DNA of 42,512 nucleotides from an uncultured Coriobacteriaceae bacterium (lineage in GTDB: Bacteria; Actinomycetota; Coriobacteriia; Coriobacteriales; Coriobacteriaceae), in contig CALULH010000014.1 in NCBI GenBank assembly GCA_944321435.1, positions 1-42,512 of the forward strand. The letters run 5' to 3'. The notes beneath the pieces are model-generated. The model did not search any database. It was given only the letters and a program-made list of their open reading frames with translations, and had not been told where the DNA came from. Positions within the stretch are counted from its first letter, which is position 1, and each line of letters starts with the position of its first letter. Shown one piece after another: positions 7,913-15,981 of this stretch. Position numbers and translations under genes: made by a program.

Positions 7913-8677
7913 TCAGACGAGGCGCGCCATGACGAGCGCCGTGGCGTCGTCGGGGGACCCGTGGGCCTGCGCGGCGCGCACGATCGCCTCCGCCGCGCGC
8001 GATGCCGCGCGGTCGGGCCCCTCCTCCCCCGCGCGCCCCGCGACGGTGCGCGCCGCCCGCGCGATGGCGTCGCGGGGCGGGTAGAGCGCGGCGCCGTCGC
8101 TCATGAGCAGCACCGCTCCTCCCGCAGGCACCGGCACCGCGGCCGTCGCCACGTGCGGGCGGCGCTGGCCCGGCCCCAGGTGGGCGCCGGGACGCGCGCC
8201 CCACCGGACGCGGCGGGCGGCGAGCGGCTCGCTCACCGATCCGTCCGGGTCCACCGCCAGGGCGCGGGCGTCGCCCACGCGCGCCAGGCTCGCCCAGCCG
8301 TCGGCGCCAAGCGATGCGCACACCGCCACCGCGCCGCCCGACTCGAGCCCCATGACGCCCGCGAGCTCGCCGGCCTTCTCGCCCGCCGCGCGCAGCGCCT
8401 CCGCAGGCGAGAGCCCCTGCTCGAGCAGCCGCGCGATCTGCCAGCTCAGGCACTCGGCGAAAAGCGCCCCGCCGGCGTGTCCCCCCATGCCGTCCACCAC
8501 CACGCCGCCCCGTCCGTCCCGGGCCAGCCGGCAGCGGTCCTCGTTGCGCGCCCTCAGGCTGCCCGCAGCCGAGAAGAACCCGCACGCCCACACGGCGCTC
8601 CGCGCGCGCCCGGGGCCCGCGGCGCCCGGGCCGGGGCGCTTCTCGCCCGCCGCCCGCGCGGCCGCCGCGCTAGCCAT
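7913..8677 (-). CDS. PP2C-family Ser/Thr protein phosphatase
   Basis: 254 residues. The metal-binding motifs of PP2C phosphatases are present: ARNEDRC (Asp47), VVDGMGGHAGG (Asp62), a GDAR block (LARVGDARALAV) and SPDDATALVM near the C-terminus. The enzyme should be active and cytoplasmic, removing phosphate from Ser/Thr, presumably countering the kinase encoded at 15982-17640. Its ATG lies inside the end of the preceding lipoprotein gene (8-base overlap), indicating coupling. The same pairing of PP2C with kinase and FHA proteins occurs in type VI secretion control and in the actinobacterial fha-pstP-rodA-pkn locus. Confidence 0.9.
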   Translation of the reverse strand: MASAAAARAAGEKRPGPGAAGPGRARSAVWACGFFSAAGSLRARNEDRCRLARDGRGGVVVDGMGGHAGGALFAECLSWQIARLLEQGLSPAEALRAAGEKAGELAGVMGLESGGAVAVCASLGADGWASLARVGDARALAVDPDGSVSEPLAARRVRWGARPGAHLGPGQRRPHVATAAVPVPAGGAVLLMSDGAALYPPRDAIARAARTVAGRAGEEGPDRAASRAAEAIVRAAQAHGSPDDATALVMARLV

Positions 8678-9980
8678 GCGTCACCGCCACCACGACCGTG
8701 CGGTTGCGCTGCGCCAGTTCGGGGATCTGCGCGCCGGACGCGTCGGTGTCCTTCACGTGCTCGGAGTACGTGCCGCCCGCGCTGCCGTTGCCGGTGACCG
8801 AGGCTATGCGCTCGGCGGGGAAGCCCTCCTCCACCAGCACGTCTGCCACGGCCTGGGCCCGGCGCGTGCTCAGATCCACCAGCCGGTCATGGTCGGCGGG
8901 GACGTCGTCGCCCGCCGTGTTGCCCTCGATCGCGATCGTGGCCCCCGCCTCGGCGAGCTTGGCGGCCAGCGCCGAGAGCGTCTCGCGGGCCCCCTGCTCG
9001 TCGGCGAAGGAGGCCTCGTCGGGCACGAACGAGATCTTCTCGGCCACGCCCAAGGAGATGACCTCGCCCGGCTCGGGATCGGTCGGCGTGTAGGAGCCGT
9101 GGTCGGTCACCTCGACGGGCGTCACGTCGGGAAGCTCACCGACGTCCAGCGAGCTCTCGGAGGGGGTCTCGGAGAGGAAGCGCACGTCCGGGCAGCCGCA
9201 GCCGTCTGCCAGCACGGCCGTCCAGATTGCCTCGAGGTTTGCGACGTCGGCGTTCGAGAGCGCGGGCTGCGCCCCGGCCACGTTGCCCGTGTAGTACACG
9301 AGCAGATGGTCCACCGCGGAGAGGTCCACGAGCTCGCCGGTGTCCTCGAGCCAGGCGAGGATGTCCTCGGGGCTGCTCGAGAGCGTCATCCCGTCGGTGA
9401 AGTCCACCGCGCCCGCCGTGGCCACCATGCTGCACGCCACGACCATGAGCTCGGTGGAGTCCTCGCCCGACGCGCTGGCGAGCTCGCGGCCCGCGAGCGA
9501 CACCGCGCCGTAGACGTCGGCCTCCTCGGTCGTGGCGGCGAGGCCGCCCGCGGCGATGCCCTGGGAGAGCTGGGCCACCGTCTGCTCGTTCTCCTCCGCG
9601 CGGATGCCCGCGTCCTCGGCCTGGGAGCCCAGGCGCTGCATGCCGAAGCTCTCGGGCGTCCCCTCGACCGTGACGATGTCCAGCGTCCCTCCCGTGGCGA
9701 GCGCGGCCTCGAGCGCGTCTGCGGCGCCCGTGGGAAGCGACCCGGACGGCTTGGTGCTCGAGCACACGCCGGACGCCTGCACCAGCACGGCGTTCACCGG
9801 GGACGACGGGTCGAGCTCGATGGAGCCCCCGTCCGCCTGGATGGCAAGCGGCGCCGAAGCCTCGGCGGTCTGGGCGCAGCCCGAAAGCGCCGGCAGCGCG
9901 GCGGCGAGCGCGAGCCCGACGAGCGCGGCGAGCGCGCGCCGGGGCGGGCGAGACCCGCGCATGGGCAGTGATCTTCTCAT
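8670..9980 (-). CDS. OmpA-domain lipoprotein
   Basis: 436 residues from ATG 9980 (GAGAGGAA upstream). It begins with a signal peptide, two arginine pairs and a hydrophobic stretch ending in a lipobox, ALSGC, with Cys35. The middle is unassigned. The last ~130 residues form an OmpA/MotB-like peptidoglycan-binding domain: ISFVPDEASFADEQGARETL, then IAIEGNTAG, DLSTRRAQAVADVLVEEGFP and AQRNRTVVVAV. In a monoderm this would be a membrane-anchored protein gripping the cell wall from outside, a plausible fixing point for an envelope-spanning machine. An in-frame extension to 10034 adds no ribosome site. The gene is followed, with overlap, by the PP2C gene. Confidence 0.85.
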   Translation of the reverse strand: MRRSLPMRGSRPPRRALAALVGLALAAALPALSGCAQTAEASAPLAIQADGGSIELDPSSPVNAVLVQASGVCSSTKPSGSLPTGAADALEAALATGGTLDIVTVEGTPESFGMQRLGSQAEDAGIRAEENEQTVAQLSQGIAAGGLAATTEEADVYGAVSLAGRELASASGEDSTELMVVACSMVATAGAVDFTDGMTLSSSPEDILAWLEDTGELVDLSAVDHLLVYYTGNVAGAQPALSNADVANLEAIWTAVLADGCGCPDVRFLSETPSESSLDVGELPDVTPVEVTDHGSYTPTDPEPGEVISLGVAEKISFVPDEASFADEQGARETLSALAAKLAEAGATIAIEGNTAGDDVPADHDRLVDLSTRRAQAVADVLVEEGFPAERIASVTGNGSAGGTYSEHVKDTDASGAQIPELAQRNRTVVVAVTHG

Positions 9981-10061
9981 GATGTGTTCCTCTCTCTTGG
10001 CAAGGGTCTCGGTGCGAGCGACGCGATCGCGCATGCGCGGGGGCGGCGCCCGCGTCTTCGG

Positions 10062-10937
10062 CTATGCGGCGGCGACCTTCTCGCGCGGCATCCAGCCGCG
10101 GTGCTCGTCGCGGGCGGACTCGCTCGTCAGGCGCCCGTACTCGTCGGGCAGCCGCAGGTCCTCCAGGTTTTCCACCACCTGCTCGGGGGACATGTCCCGG
10201 AAGATGTTGGTGGGCATGGCGGGCAGCTCGATCGCCCGGTGACCCGCGTTGATGAGCGCGGCGGGCGAGAAGGGCAGCCGCCTGCGCCAGGGCAGCGCGC
10301 TGAGGGGGCCGGTGCCGTCGCGCAGCGCCTCCTCAAGGTAGATGGCCACCTCGTTCTCGAACTGGTTCTGGCAGCGGTCCAGGCGCTTGTTGAGCAGCAG
10401 ACGCGCCGTCTGGTAGGCGCTGAGAAGGGCGCCGAGCTCGTCGTAGGACTCCTCGAGCTCCGAGGCGCGGGCCTCGGTGCGCGCGCGGGCCGCGGCGAGC
10501 GCGCGCCTGGCCCGGGGCCCCGCGCCCTGGACGGGCGCGGCCTCTGGCGCCTTCGCGCGCCGGGAGGCTATGCCGCGCGCCGTCGCGAGCACCTGGCTCA
10601 CCGTGGGCAGCGTCACCGCGTAGAAGTGCCGGACGTTGTAATCGGCGTCCGCCTGCGCGCGGCACGCCGCCGCGTTGATGAACATGCTCTGGGCCGCGCC
10701 CTGCTCGTCCACCACCAGCGCGCCCGAGCGCACGTCGCGCCTCGCCTCGCGCCTGATAGCGCGCTGTGCCCTGCGGGAGATGCTGGGCGCCAGCACCGAC
10801 ATGTTGCTCTCGGCCTGCTGCTCCAGGATCGCCTCGTTGGCGTCGGCGTACGAGGAGCGCTGCGGGGGCCTGTAGCCGAAGACGCGCGTGTTGCTGCGCT
10901 TCTCGCTCTTGGAGCGCCGGATGTTCTTGTCCTCCAT
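10062..10937 (-). CDS. Unknown cytoplasmic protein with coiled coil
   Basis: 291 residues with no membrane span. The N-terminus is basic (MEDKNIRRSKSEKRSNTR). A long Ala/Arg/Glu-rich helical stretch (about residues 130-215) predicts a coiled coil. The C-terminal part contains LPAMPTNIFRDMSPEQVVENL and LPDEYGRLTSE. Start at 10937 has AAAGGA upstream, and only 28 bases separate it from the preceding gene. Not recognised; second gene of the long operon. Confidence 0.7.
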   Translation of the reverse strand: MEDKNIRRSKSEKRSNTRVFGYRPPQRSSYADANEAILEQQAESNMSVLAPSISRRAQRAIRREARRDVRSGALVVDEQGAAQSMFINAAACRAQADADYNVRHFYAVTLPTVSQVLATARGIASRRAKAPEAAPVQGAGPRARRALAAARARTEARASELEESYDELGALLSAYQTARLLLNKRLDRCQNQFENEVAIYLEEALRDGTGPLSALPWRRRLPFSPAALINAGHRAIELPAMPTNIFRDMSPEQVVENLEDLRLPDEYGRLTSESARDEHRGWMPREKVAAA

Positions 10938-10965
10938 GGTTCAGATCCTTTCCCGACGCGCGCCG

Positions 10966-11865
10966 CTACGCGGATGCCACGGCGGCCGCGACGTCCTGGT
11001 CGATCGGGTTCTCGTCGGTGTCGGCTGCCGCCCCGCGGCCCCAGGGGCTGCCGGGGAAGGCGCGCCGCGCCCTGCCGCCCGCGGGATCGCCCGCTGCCCC
11101 CGCGCGGCCATGCGCCGGCGCCTCCGCGCGCCCGGGCCCGTCGGCCCGCGTCCGCCTCTCGACGCCGCCCGCCACCGCTGAGCGAGGCGCGCCCGCGGAG
11201 CGTTCGCTTTCGATCTCGGCCAGGCGCTCCCGGATCTCCTCCGCGCGGCGCGGGAGTTCCTCGAGCCTCACCGCCATGGCGCGCGCCTCCGCCAGGGCGA
11301 TCCGGTCGCGCAGGACCACGTACTGGGTCTCGATCGCGGCGTGGGTGCGCGCCCGCTCCTGCTCCACGATCTTCAGCACCACCTCGGCGGTTTCGGAGTC
11401 CAGGCGCCCGTTGCGCTGCAGCTCGTCCATGGCGCGGCGCGCCGTGCTCGTCCCCTCCTCGCGCACGCCCACGTTGATCGGCGCGTGCAGCTCGTTGAAG
11501 CCGTCCGCCGTCTCAAGGTGCCTGTCGGTCAGGCCGTAGAAGGCGCCTGCTCCGGCCCGCATCAGCACGTCGTTCTCAGAGCTCACGCGCCTCTCCGCGC
11601 GCTCGGGATCGTGGCGGTCGCGCTTCTCGCCCCGCTTTTTCCACAGGCGAGAAAAGCCTGTCTTGCGGGAGCCCCGCCCCACCTCGCCGACGTCTGCCGC
11701 GCCGTAGGACGCATCCTCCGGCGCGCCGCCGGCCGCATCGCCCGTCTCGCCCGGCGCGCCGCCCGACGACCAGCCGCCGCTGAAAAGCCTGTCGCGCAAC
11801 CCCATCGCGCCGCCCCTCGAGTTAGCGCCGCCGCGTTCGTCATGAGGCTTGTCTCGCCACCCCAT
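10966..11865 (-). CDS. Unknown protein, first gene of the toxin/ATPase operon
   Basis: 299 residues from ATG 11865, chosen because GGGAG lies six bases upstream and the shared palindrome lies 84 bases upstream; an in-frame extension to 12084 would run through that promoter. The N-terminus is Gly-rich. A conserved-looking core (SENDVLMRAGAGAFYGLTDR, ETAEVVLKIVEQERARTHAA, then EELPRRAEEIRERLAEIE) is helical with a probable coiled coil, and the last 90 residues are low-complexity Arg/Ala/Gly. No membrane span or known domain. Context suggests a structural or regulatory component. Confidence 0.7.
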   Translation of the reverse strand: MGWRDKPHDERGGANSRGGAMGLRDRLFSGGWSSGGAPGETGDAAGGAPEDASYGAADVGEVGRGSRKTGFSRLWKKRGEKRDRHDPERAERRVSSENDVLMRAGAGAFYGLTDRHLETADGFNELHAPINVGVREEGTSTARRAMDELQRNGRLDSETAEVVLKIVEQERARTHAAIETQYVVLRDRIALAEARAMAVRLEELPRRAEEIRERLAEIESERSAGAPRSAVAGGVERRTRADGPGRAEAPAHGRAGAAGDPAGGRARRAFPGSPWGRGAAADTDENPIDQDVAAAVASA

Positions 11866-11914
11866 CGCGTCTCCCTTCGATCCTGCGCGTGCCCGCGCCC
11901 TACCTGCGACAACT

Positions 11915-11960
11915 ACGATAGGCGGGGCGGAAGGACCGAACAAAAGGCCCTTGCGCAAGG
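11915..11960 (-). promoter_or_regulatory. Candidate promoter of the toxin/ATPase operon with shared palindromic operator
   Basis: CCTTGCGCAAGG lies at 11949-11960. On the minus strand, 28 bases separate it from TATCGT (complement of 11915-11920), a -10-like hexamer 49 bases upstream of the ATG at 11865. This matches the arrangement at 2586-2632 and 21863-21909. Confidence 0.55.
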
Positions 11961-12130
11961 GGCTCTGGGAGGCCTTGGGGGCCTGGAGGGGCCCAGCGGG
12001 CACAGGAAACGCAAGGGGTGCAAGGGTCGCAGCACCATGGAATTCAGAAATCTTGGAATGCGGATGATCAAGAAACGTCGCCATTTACATGCCGGGGCAG
12101 AGAATCGCATAGCGACAAGTGCCGCTGGAC

Positions 12131-12600
12131 GAAATTAACAACGAGTTGAGAAAACGCCCCATCAGGCAGTGAGCCGGTGGCCATGTGCCCGAGAATCGCA
12201 GCGAGTTGAGGGGCGATGCGCATAATTAAGTACGAGTTGAGGGCGGGACCGGCACCTTAGCAAACAGAAGCACCTGTTCTGTTCTCTAAGCAATCTGAAC
12301 ATGGGCGAGAAGGCAACCGAGTTGGCGCGGAAAAACCAACTCGATCGCCTCCTCGCCCAGGAAGCCTCAACTCGATGTGCTTCTCGCCCAAGGGTCGATT
12401 CAACTCGTACTTAATTTCGCCCAAGAGGGCTCAACTCGTTGCTGTAATCGCCCAGGGGAACCAGCTCGAAGCGCTCCTAGCCCATGGAGCTTTCATCTCG
12501 ATGTGGTTTTCGCCCATGGGAGGCCAACTCGACGGCACGTTCGCCCAGGGGAACCAGCTCGATACAGGGCAGGGGCTCAACTCGATACCGGGCCCGCCCA
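12131..12600. repeat. Large inverted array of ~30-bp units, copy 1
   Basis: The left part holds units of the form GGGCGA-variable-ACGAGTTGAG (near 12131, 12187, 12211). The right part holds at least seven units in the opposite sense, CAACTCG-variable-TCGCCCA, about 30 bp apart (12337 to 12590). The centre is a 35-bp hairpin, 12256-12290, with CTTAG/CTAAG and ACAGAA/TTCTGT stems, followed by a 56-bp hairpin at 12303-12358. Unit ends are conserved and middles vary. The whole array could fold into one long cruciform or RNA hairpin. It lies downstream of the DUF4062 gene in the 927-bp gene-free spacer 11866-12792; 12601-12792 holds degenerate versions and nothing else recognisable. Confidence 0.85.
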
Positions 12601-12792
12601 AACCCCACTCGACACGCCGACCGCTCATTCGACACACCGGGCGCCCACTCAGCACGCAGACAGCCCGCCGAACGCTCGCTCAGAACGCAGATCGCTCGCC
12701 GAGCGCATGCCGCCGTCCGCCATCCACTAGCCGGCGGACGGTGGCGGTGGGAAATCATCCCGCGCATCGCGGCAATGTCGCCGCCGTGTTTG

Positions 12793-15069
12793 CTATCGCG
12801 GAGGACGCAGCCACTCGCTCGCTGGGCGGGCTATGCAGCGCGCGTCGGCGTAAGCCTGCGGCAGGGCGAGCGCAGTCTGGCCCTCGTAGTTGCCCGACTC
12901 CAAAAGCTCCACGACCATGGCGGCATCCGCGTCGAGCGAGCTGCCGAAGCACAGCGGCAGCAGGAAATTCAGCTCGTTTTTCGCCGGATAGTACGAGGGA
13001 ATCGCCATCTTGTAGTCCCACGCCACGAGCTTGCGCGCACGTTTCACAGCGTTGCTGAAGCCGTTCTCCAGCGCGTCATGGGCCGTGCGGTCCTCCTTGA
13101 TCGTCTGGCGCAGGCGCGCGAGAAGGGCGCCGCGCTGCGCGGGATCGGACTCGGCGCGGTCGAAGAGTTCGGCGAAGCCGGGCAGGCCTCCCAGCTCCCT
13201 GCGGAGGAAGGACGTGGGAAGGCGGTCGAGGTTGTGCACCAGGATATGCTCCACGTTGACGACCAGCGTGCGATCGGGGTCGTAGAGCAGCTCGCCGATG
13301 GCGCTGAAGTACTTGGCACGGAAGGGGAACCGGGGAAGCTTGCGAATCAGCTCGCGGTTGAGATCGCTGCGCTCAGAGGTGCAGAAGCCCGCCCACGTGA
13401 AATGCTCCGCGCCCTTTTCGCGCCTGAGGCAGGCGTAGATGTCGTTGAACGTCTCCCCGATAAGGCCGGTGTTGAAGGCGGCGAAGGTGCCGTCCGTCGA
13501 GATGCTCACATGGGCACCTCCGGCGAACTTCTCCTGGTAGGAGGGCTTCTTGTGCGAAACGTCCGACTTCGGGCACGTGATGAGGCCGTCCTGCCAGGCA
13601 AGACGCGTGAAGGTGGCCTTGAGATAGCTCTCGAGGGTAATGCGCTTCCTGCCCGCCGAGGAGCCGGGCCATGTCCACTGCTCCTCGAGCGCAAGCTCTG
13701 CGAGCTCGTCGAGCATGGACTCGGGCACGCGCGCGGAACCGGTGAAACGGCACAGGGCATCGATGGGACGGAAGGACGGCGCCGGGACCTCGCTTCTCTT
13801 CACCCGCAGAACGAAGTTCGAGACGAACGAGACGTACCAGGGCTTCATCCAAGGCTTCTCAGGGTCGTAGTTGGTCGATCGTCTGAGCGAGACCTCGATG
13901 AAGCCGCTCTCCGCCACGTTTTCCGAGAGCGGAACGGGGAATATGGTCTTGCTCTCGTAGACGCGGATCGCGCCCTTGTCGCGTGCGACGGCCCATGAGA
14001 CGGCGAGGATCGAGGGGGCCTCGCGCTCGCCGGCGTCCTTGAGAAGGGCGGCCAGACGGCTGCGCGCATCGGCGGGCACGAAGACCTCCGTCGCGAAGTC
14101 CCCGGGCTCGTCCGCGAGGTTACGGCTCGGACGGGCGTAGTCCGACGAGGCGAGCGCGGCGTCGCACGCGATGGCCGCCGCTTTTGCCGCAGGGCCCTCC
14201 GGGTCGACAGCGCCCGTCTTCCCCCCTCCACCGCCGCGCTTCTTCCCGTCGCCGTCGGGCCGGTAGATGACGAGCGTGTACGGCACGCCGTTCTGCATTG
14301 TCGGCTTGAACGAGAGGAAGCCGCCCTTGTCGGTGGAGAAATCCTCGAGCATGGCCTTGAACTTGGAGTAGCCCAGGTCCTTCCATCGGACGCCGGCGCT
14401 GTTCAGGTACTGGCCGACCTGCGCCATGTCGAGCTCCTGGCCCGCCTTGACGCCGGCGCTTGCGAGCACCCGATCGATCTGGTCGCGCAGGTTGGCCCAG
14501 CCTCCCGGAGCTTTCCTCGAAACGGGGGCGGGGGTCGGGTTGGGGGCAGGAACCGGACTCGGAGCGGGCACCGTGACAGGGCCGGGAGCCTGGACGTTCT
14601 TTCTCAGCTCCTCGGAGAGCGTGTCCTTGATCAGCATGCTCAGCTGCTCAGGGGTCTCGAAGGACTGCACGGTATGCTTGCCCCTGAGCTCCTCCTTGAA
14701 CTTCTCGAGCTTGACAGCCCCCTCGCCCTTCTCGACGAACGACCCGGGCACCGCGACGTTGTCGGAGCGCATGAACACCTTGACCTTGGCGCCCGACGCC
14801 ATGGCGCAGCGGTACTCATGCTCGGTGTAGGAGACGCCATCGTCGTAGGTCGACCCGTACATGAGACCGAGAATGAGCACGAAGTACCTGCAGCTCTCGA
14901 CCTTTGAGCGGCATACGTCCAAGGCCGGCCGCGAGTGCGCGCCGAAGTCCTCCATTACCACGGGGATGAGCTCGAGCCTCGTGATGGCGCGGAACGCTGC
15001 GTCGCGCTCCCGTTGAAGATCTTCCTTTGTTGACGAGACGAATGCCCGAACGTCGCGCAAGGACGTCAT
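12793..15069 (-). CDS. DUF4062 + OST-HTH/LOTUS-like + DUF3825-like protein
   Basis: 758 residues. Residues 6-100 match DUF4062: VRAFVSSTKEDLQRERDAA, a CRYFVLILGLMYGS strand and YTEHEYRCAM, a TIR/nucleotide-hydrolase-like fold seen in conflict systems. A proline-rich linker (161-184) leads to an OST-HTH-like winged helix (about 190-265; VRWKDLGYSKFKAMLEDF), a domain known to bind RNA. The C-terminal part (about 455-755) contains FAAFNTGL (529-536) and KNELNFLLPLCF...QTALALPQAYADAR, shared with the protein at 19947-21818, and looks like DUF3825. Start at 15069 has GGGGAG nine bases upstream. It is a single-gene unit with its own copy of the shared operator, bracketed by two repeat arrays. Function unknown. 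Confidence 0.8.
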   Translation of the reverse strand: MTSLRDVRAFVSSTKEDLQRERDAAFRAITRLELIPVVMEDFGAHSRPALDVCRSKVESCRYFVLILGLMYGSTYDDGVSYTEHEYRCAMASGAKVKVFMRSDNVAVPGSFVEKGEGAVKLEKFKEELRGKHTVQSFETPEQLSMLIKDTLSEELRKNVQAPGPVTVPAPSPVPAPNPTPAPVSRKAPGGWANLRDQIDRVLASAGVKAGQELDMAQVGQYLNSAGVRWKDLGYSKFKAMLEDFSTDKGGFLSFKPTMQNGVPYTLVIYRPDGDGKKRGGGGGKTGAVDPEGPAAKAAAIACDAALASSDYARPSRNLADEPGDFATEVFVPADARSRLAALLKDAGEREAPSILAVSWAVARDKGAIRVYESKTIFPVPLSENVAESGFIEVSLRRSTNYDPEKPWMKPWYVSFVSNFVLRVKRSEVPAPSFRPIDALCRFTGSARVPESMLDELAELALEEQWTWPGSSAGRKRITLESYLKATFTRLAWQDGLITCPKSDVSHKKPSYQEKFAGGAHVSISTDGTFAAFNTGLIGETFNDIYACLRREKGAEHFTWAGFCTSERSDLNRELIRKLPRFPFRAKYFSAIGELLYDPDRTLVVNVEHILVHNLDRLPTSFLRRELGGLPGFAELFDRAESDPAQRGALLARLRQTIKEDRTAHDALENGFSNAVKRARKLVAWDYKMAIPSYYPAKNELNFLLPLCFGSSLDADAAMVVELLESGNYEGQTALALPQAYADARCIARPASEWLRPPR

Positions 15070-15110
15070 ATGCCATCACTCCCCGTGTGTGCAAGCCCCC
15101 AGTGAGCTGG

Positions 15111-15178
15111 ATAGTACCATGCGCTCGGCACGCCAGACGGTCCCTGTCGGCAGACGGACAGCACCCCCTTGCGCAAGG
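15111..15178 (-). promoter_or_regulatory. Candidate promoter of the DUF4062 gene with shared palindromic operator
   Basis: CCTTGCGCAAGG lies at 15167-15178. On the minus strand the flank CAAGGGGGTGCTG is identical to that at 21898. The best -10-like hexamer, TACTAT (complement of 15111-15116), is 50 bases away, 21 more than the 29 seen elsewhere, about two helical turns. Confidence 0.5.
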
Positions 15179-15327
15179 AGAACAACGGTTAACCGCATGC
15201 GCCGACAAAACCGGCCACGCCCTCCCCGACGCTGGAGCCGAGAGGCGCCCGAACAGCCCGTTTGCAAGCTTACCGCGCCCTCGGTCAGCATTGGCGCGGG
15301 CCCTGCGCGCAGCGGGGAGCGGTCCGC

Positions 15328-15850
15328 GCCCGGGAAGCGCAACGAGCTGGGGAAGCGTCCGCCCGAGAATGGCATCGAGCTGGGGCTGCGCCGGTTGATC
15401 CTGTGTTCAAGAAGCGCAACGAGTTGGGCATGTGCCCGAGAAGCACAACGAGTTGAGGGTCGATGGGCGAAATCGGCATCGAGTTTGGGACGGTGGGCGA
15501 AACCGCCAACGAGTTGAGGGTCGATGCGCGGAATTAAGTACGAGTTGAGGGCGGCCCCGTCCCCTTAGCCAACAGAACCCGCTGTTCTGTTCTCTAAGCA
15601 GCTCGGGCATGGGCGAGGAGGGCATCGGGTTGGCGCGGAAGTCCCAACTCGATGGCCCCCTCGCCCGGGAAGCCTCAACTCGATGCGATTCTCGCCCGCG
15701 GGCGGAATCAGCTCGTACTTAATTTCGCCCAAAGGGTCCCAACTCGTTGGCATTTTCGCCCATGGCCACAGCTCGGTGGCATTTTCGCCCACGGCCCCTC
15801 GGCGCGGCGCGGTTCTAGCCCAAGGAGTCCAACTCGATGCGTCCTCGCCC
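15328..15850. repeat. Large inverted array of ~30-bp units, copy 2
   Basis: Same family and orientation as 12131-12600. Left units (GCCCGAGAA- or GGGCGAAA-variable-ACGAGTTGAGG) number about seven. The 35-bp core hairpin is at 15564-15598 and the 56-bp hairpin at 15611-15666. Right units CAACTCG/CAGCTCG-variable-TCGCCC recur at 15645, 15676, 15709, 15740, 15769, about 15795 and 15830. From about 12219 to 12450 the two arrays align without gaps at a constant offset of 3308 bases. It fills most of the 912-bp gene-free spacer 15070-15981; short GCC(A/G)AGCTGGAT repeats follow near 15928-15965. Confidence 0.85.
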
Positions 15851-15981
15851 GCCACGTCCCTGCGACAGGCGTCGGGGTGCGGCGCGGACATTAGCCGGTG
15901 CTTTACAAGGGGTGCCGAGCGGACGGCCAAGCTGGATACCAAGCGGATGGCCGAGCTGGATGCCGCCCTGACGCCCGCCCC

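Noticed and set aside
6143..8797. 884-codon plus-strand open frame opposite the ATPase, membrane-protein and PP2C genes
   Set aside because: It is an antisense frame in GC-rich DNA, with His/Arg/Gly/Ala-rich low-complexity translation and no ribosome site; the minus-strand genes have clear motifs and starts.
12375..13058. Open frames through the inverted array and into the DUF4062 gene on the plus strand
   Set aside because: The frames follow the repeat units, have no ribosome site and end inside an antisense gene.
12131..15850. Possible CRISPR arrays in the two repeat regions
   Set aside because: Units are not identical direct repeats with unique spacers; they are inverted around a centre, only unit ends are conserved and no cas gene is present.
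12131..15850. Composite transposon around the DUF4062 gene
   Set aside because: Direct-repeated flanks exist, but no transposase, terminal inverted repeats of the insertion-sequence type or target duplication could be seen.
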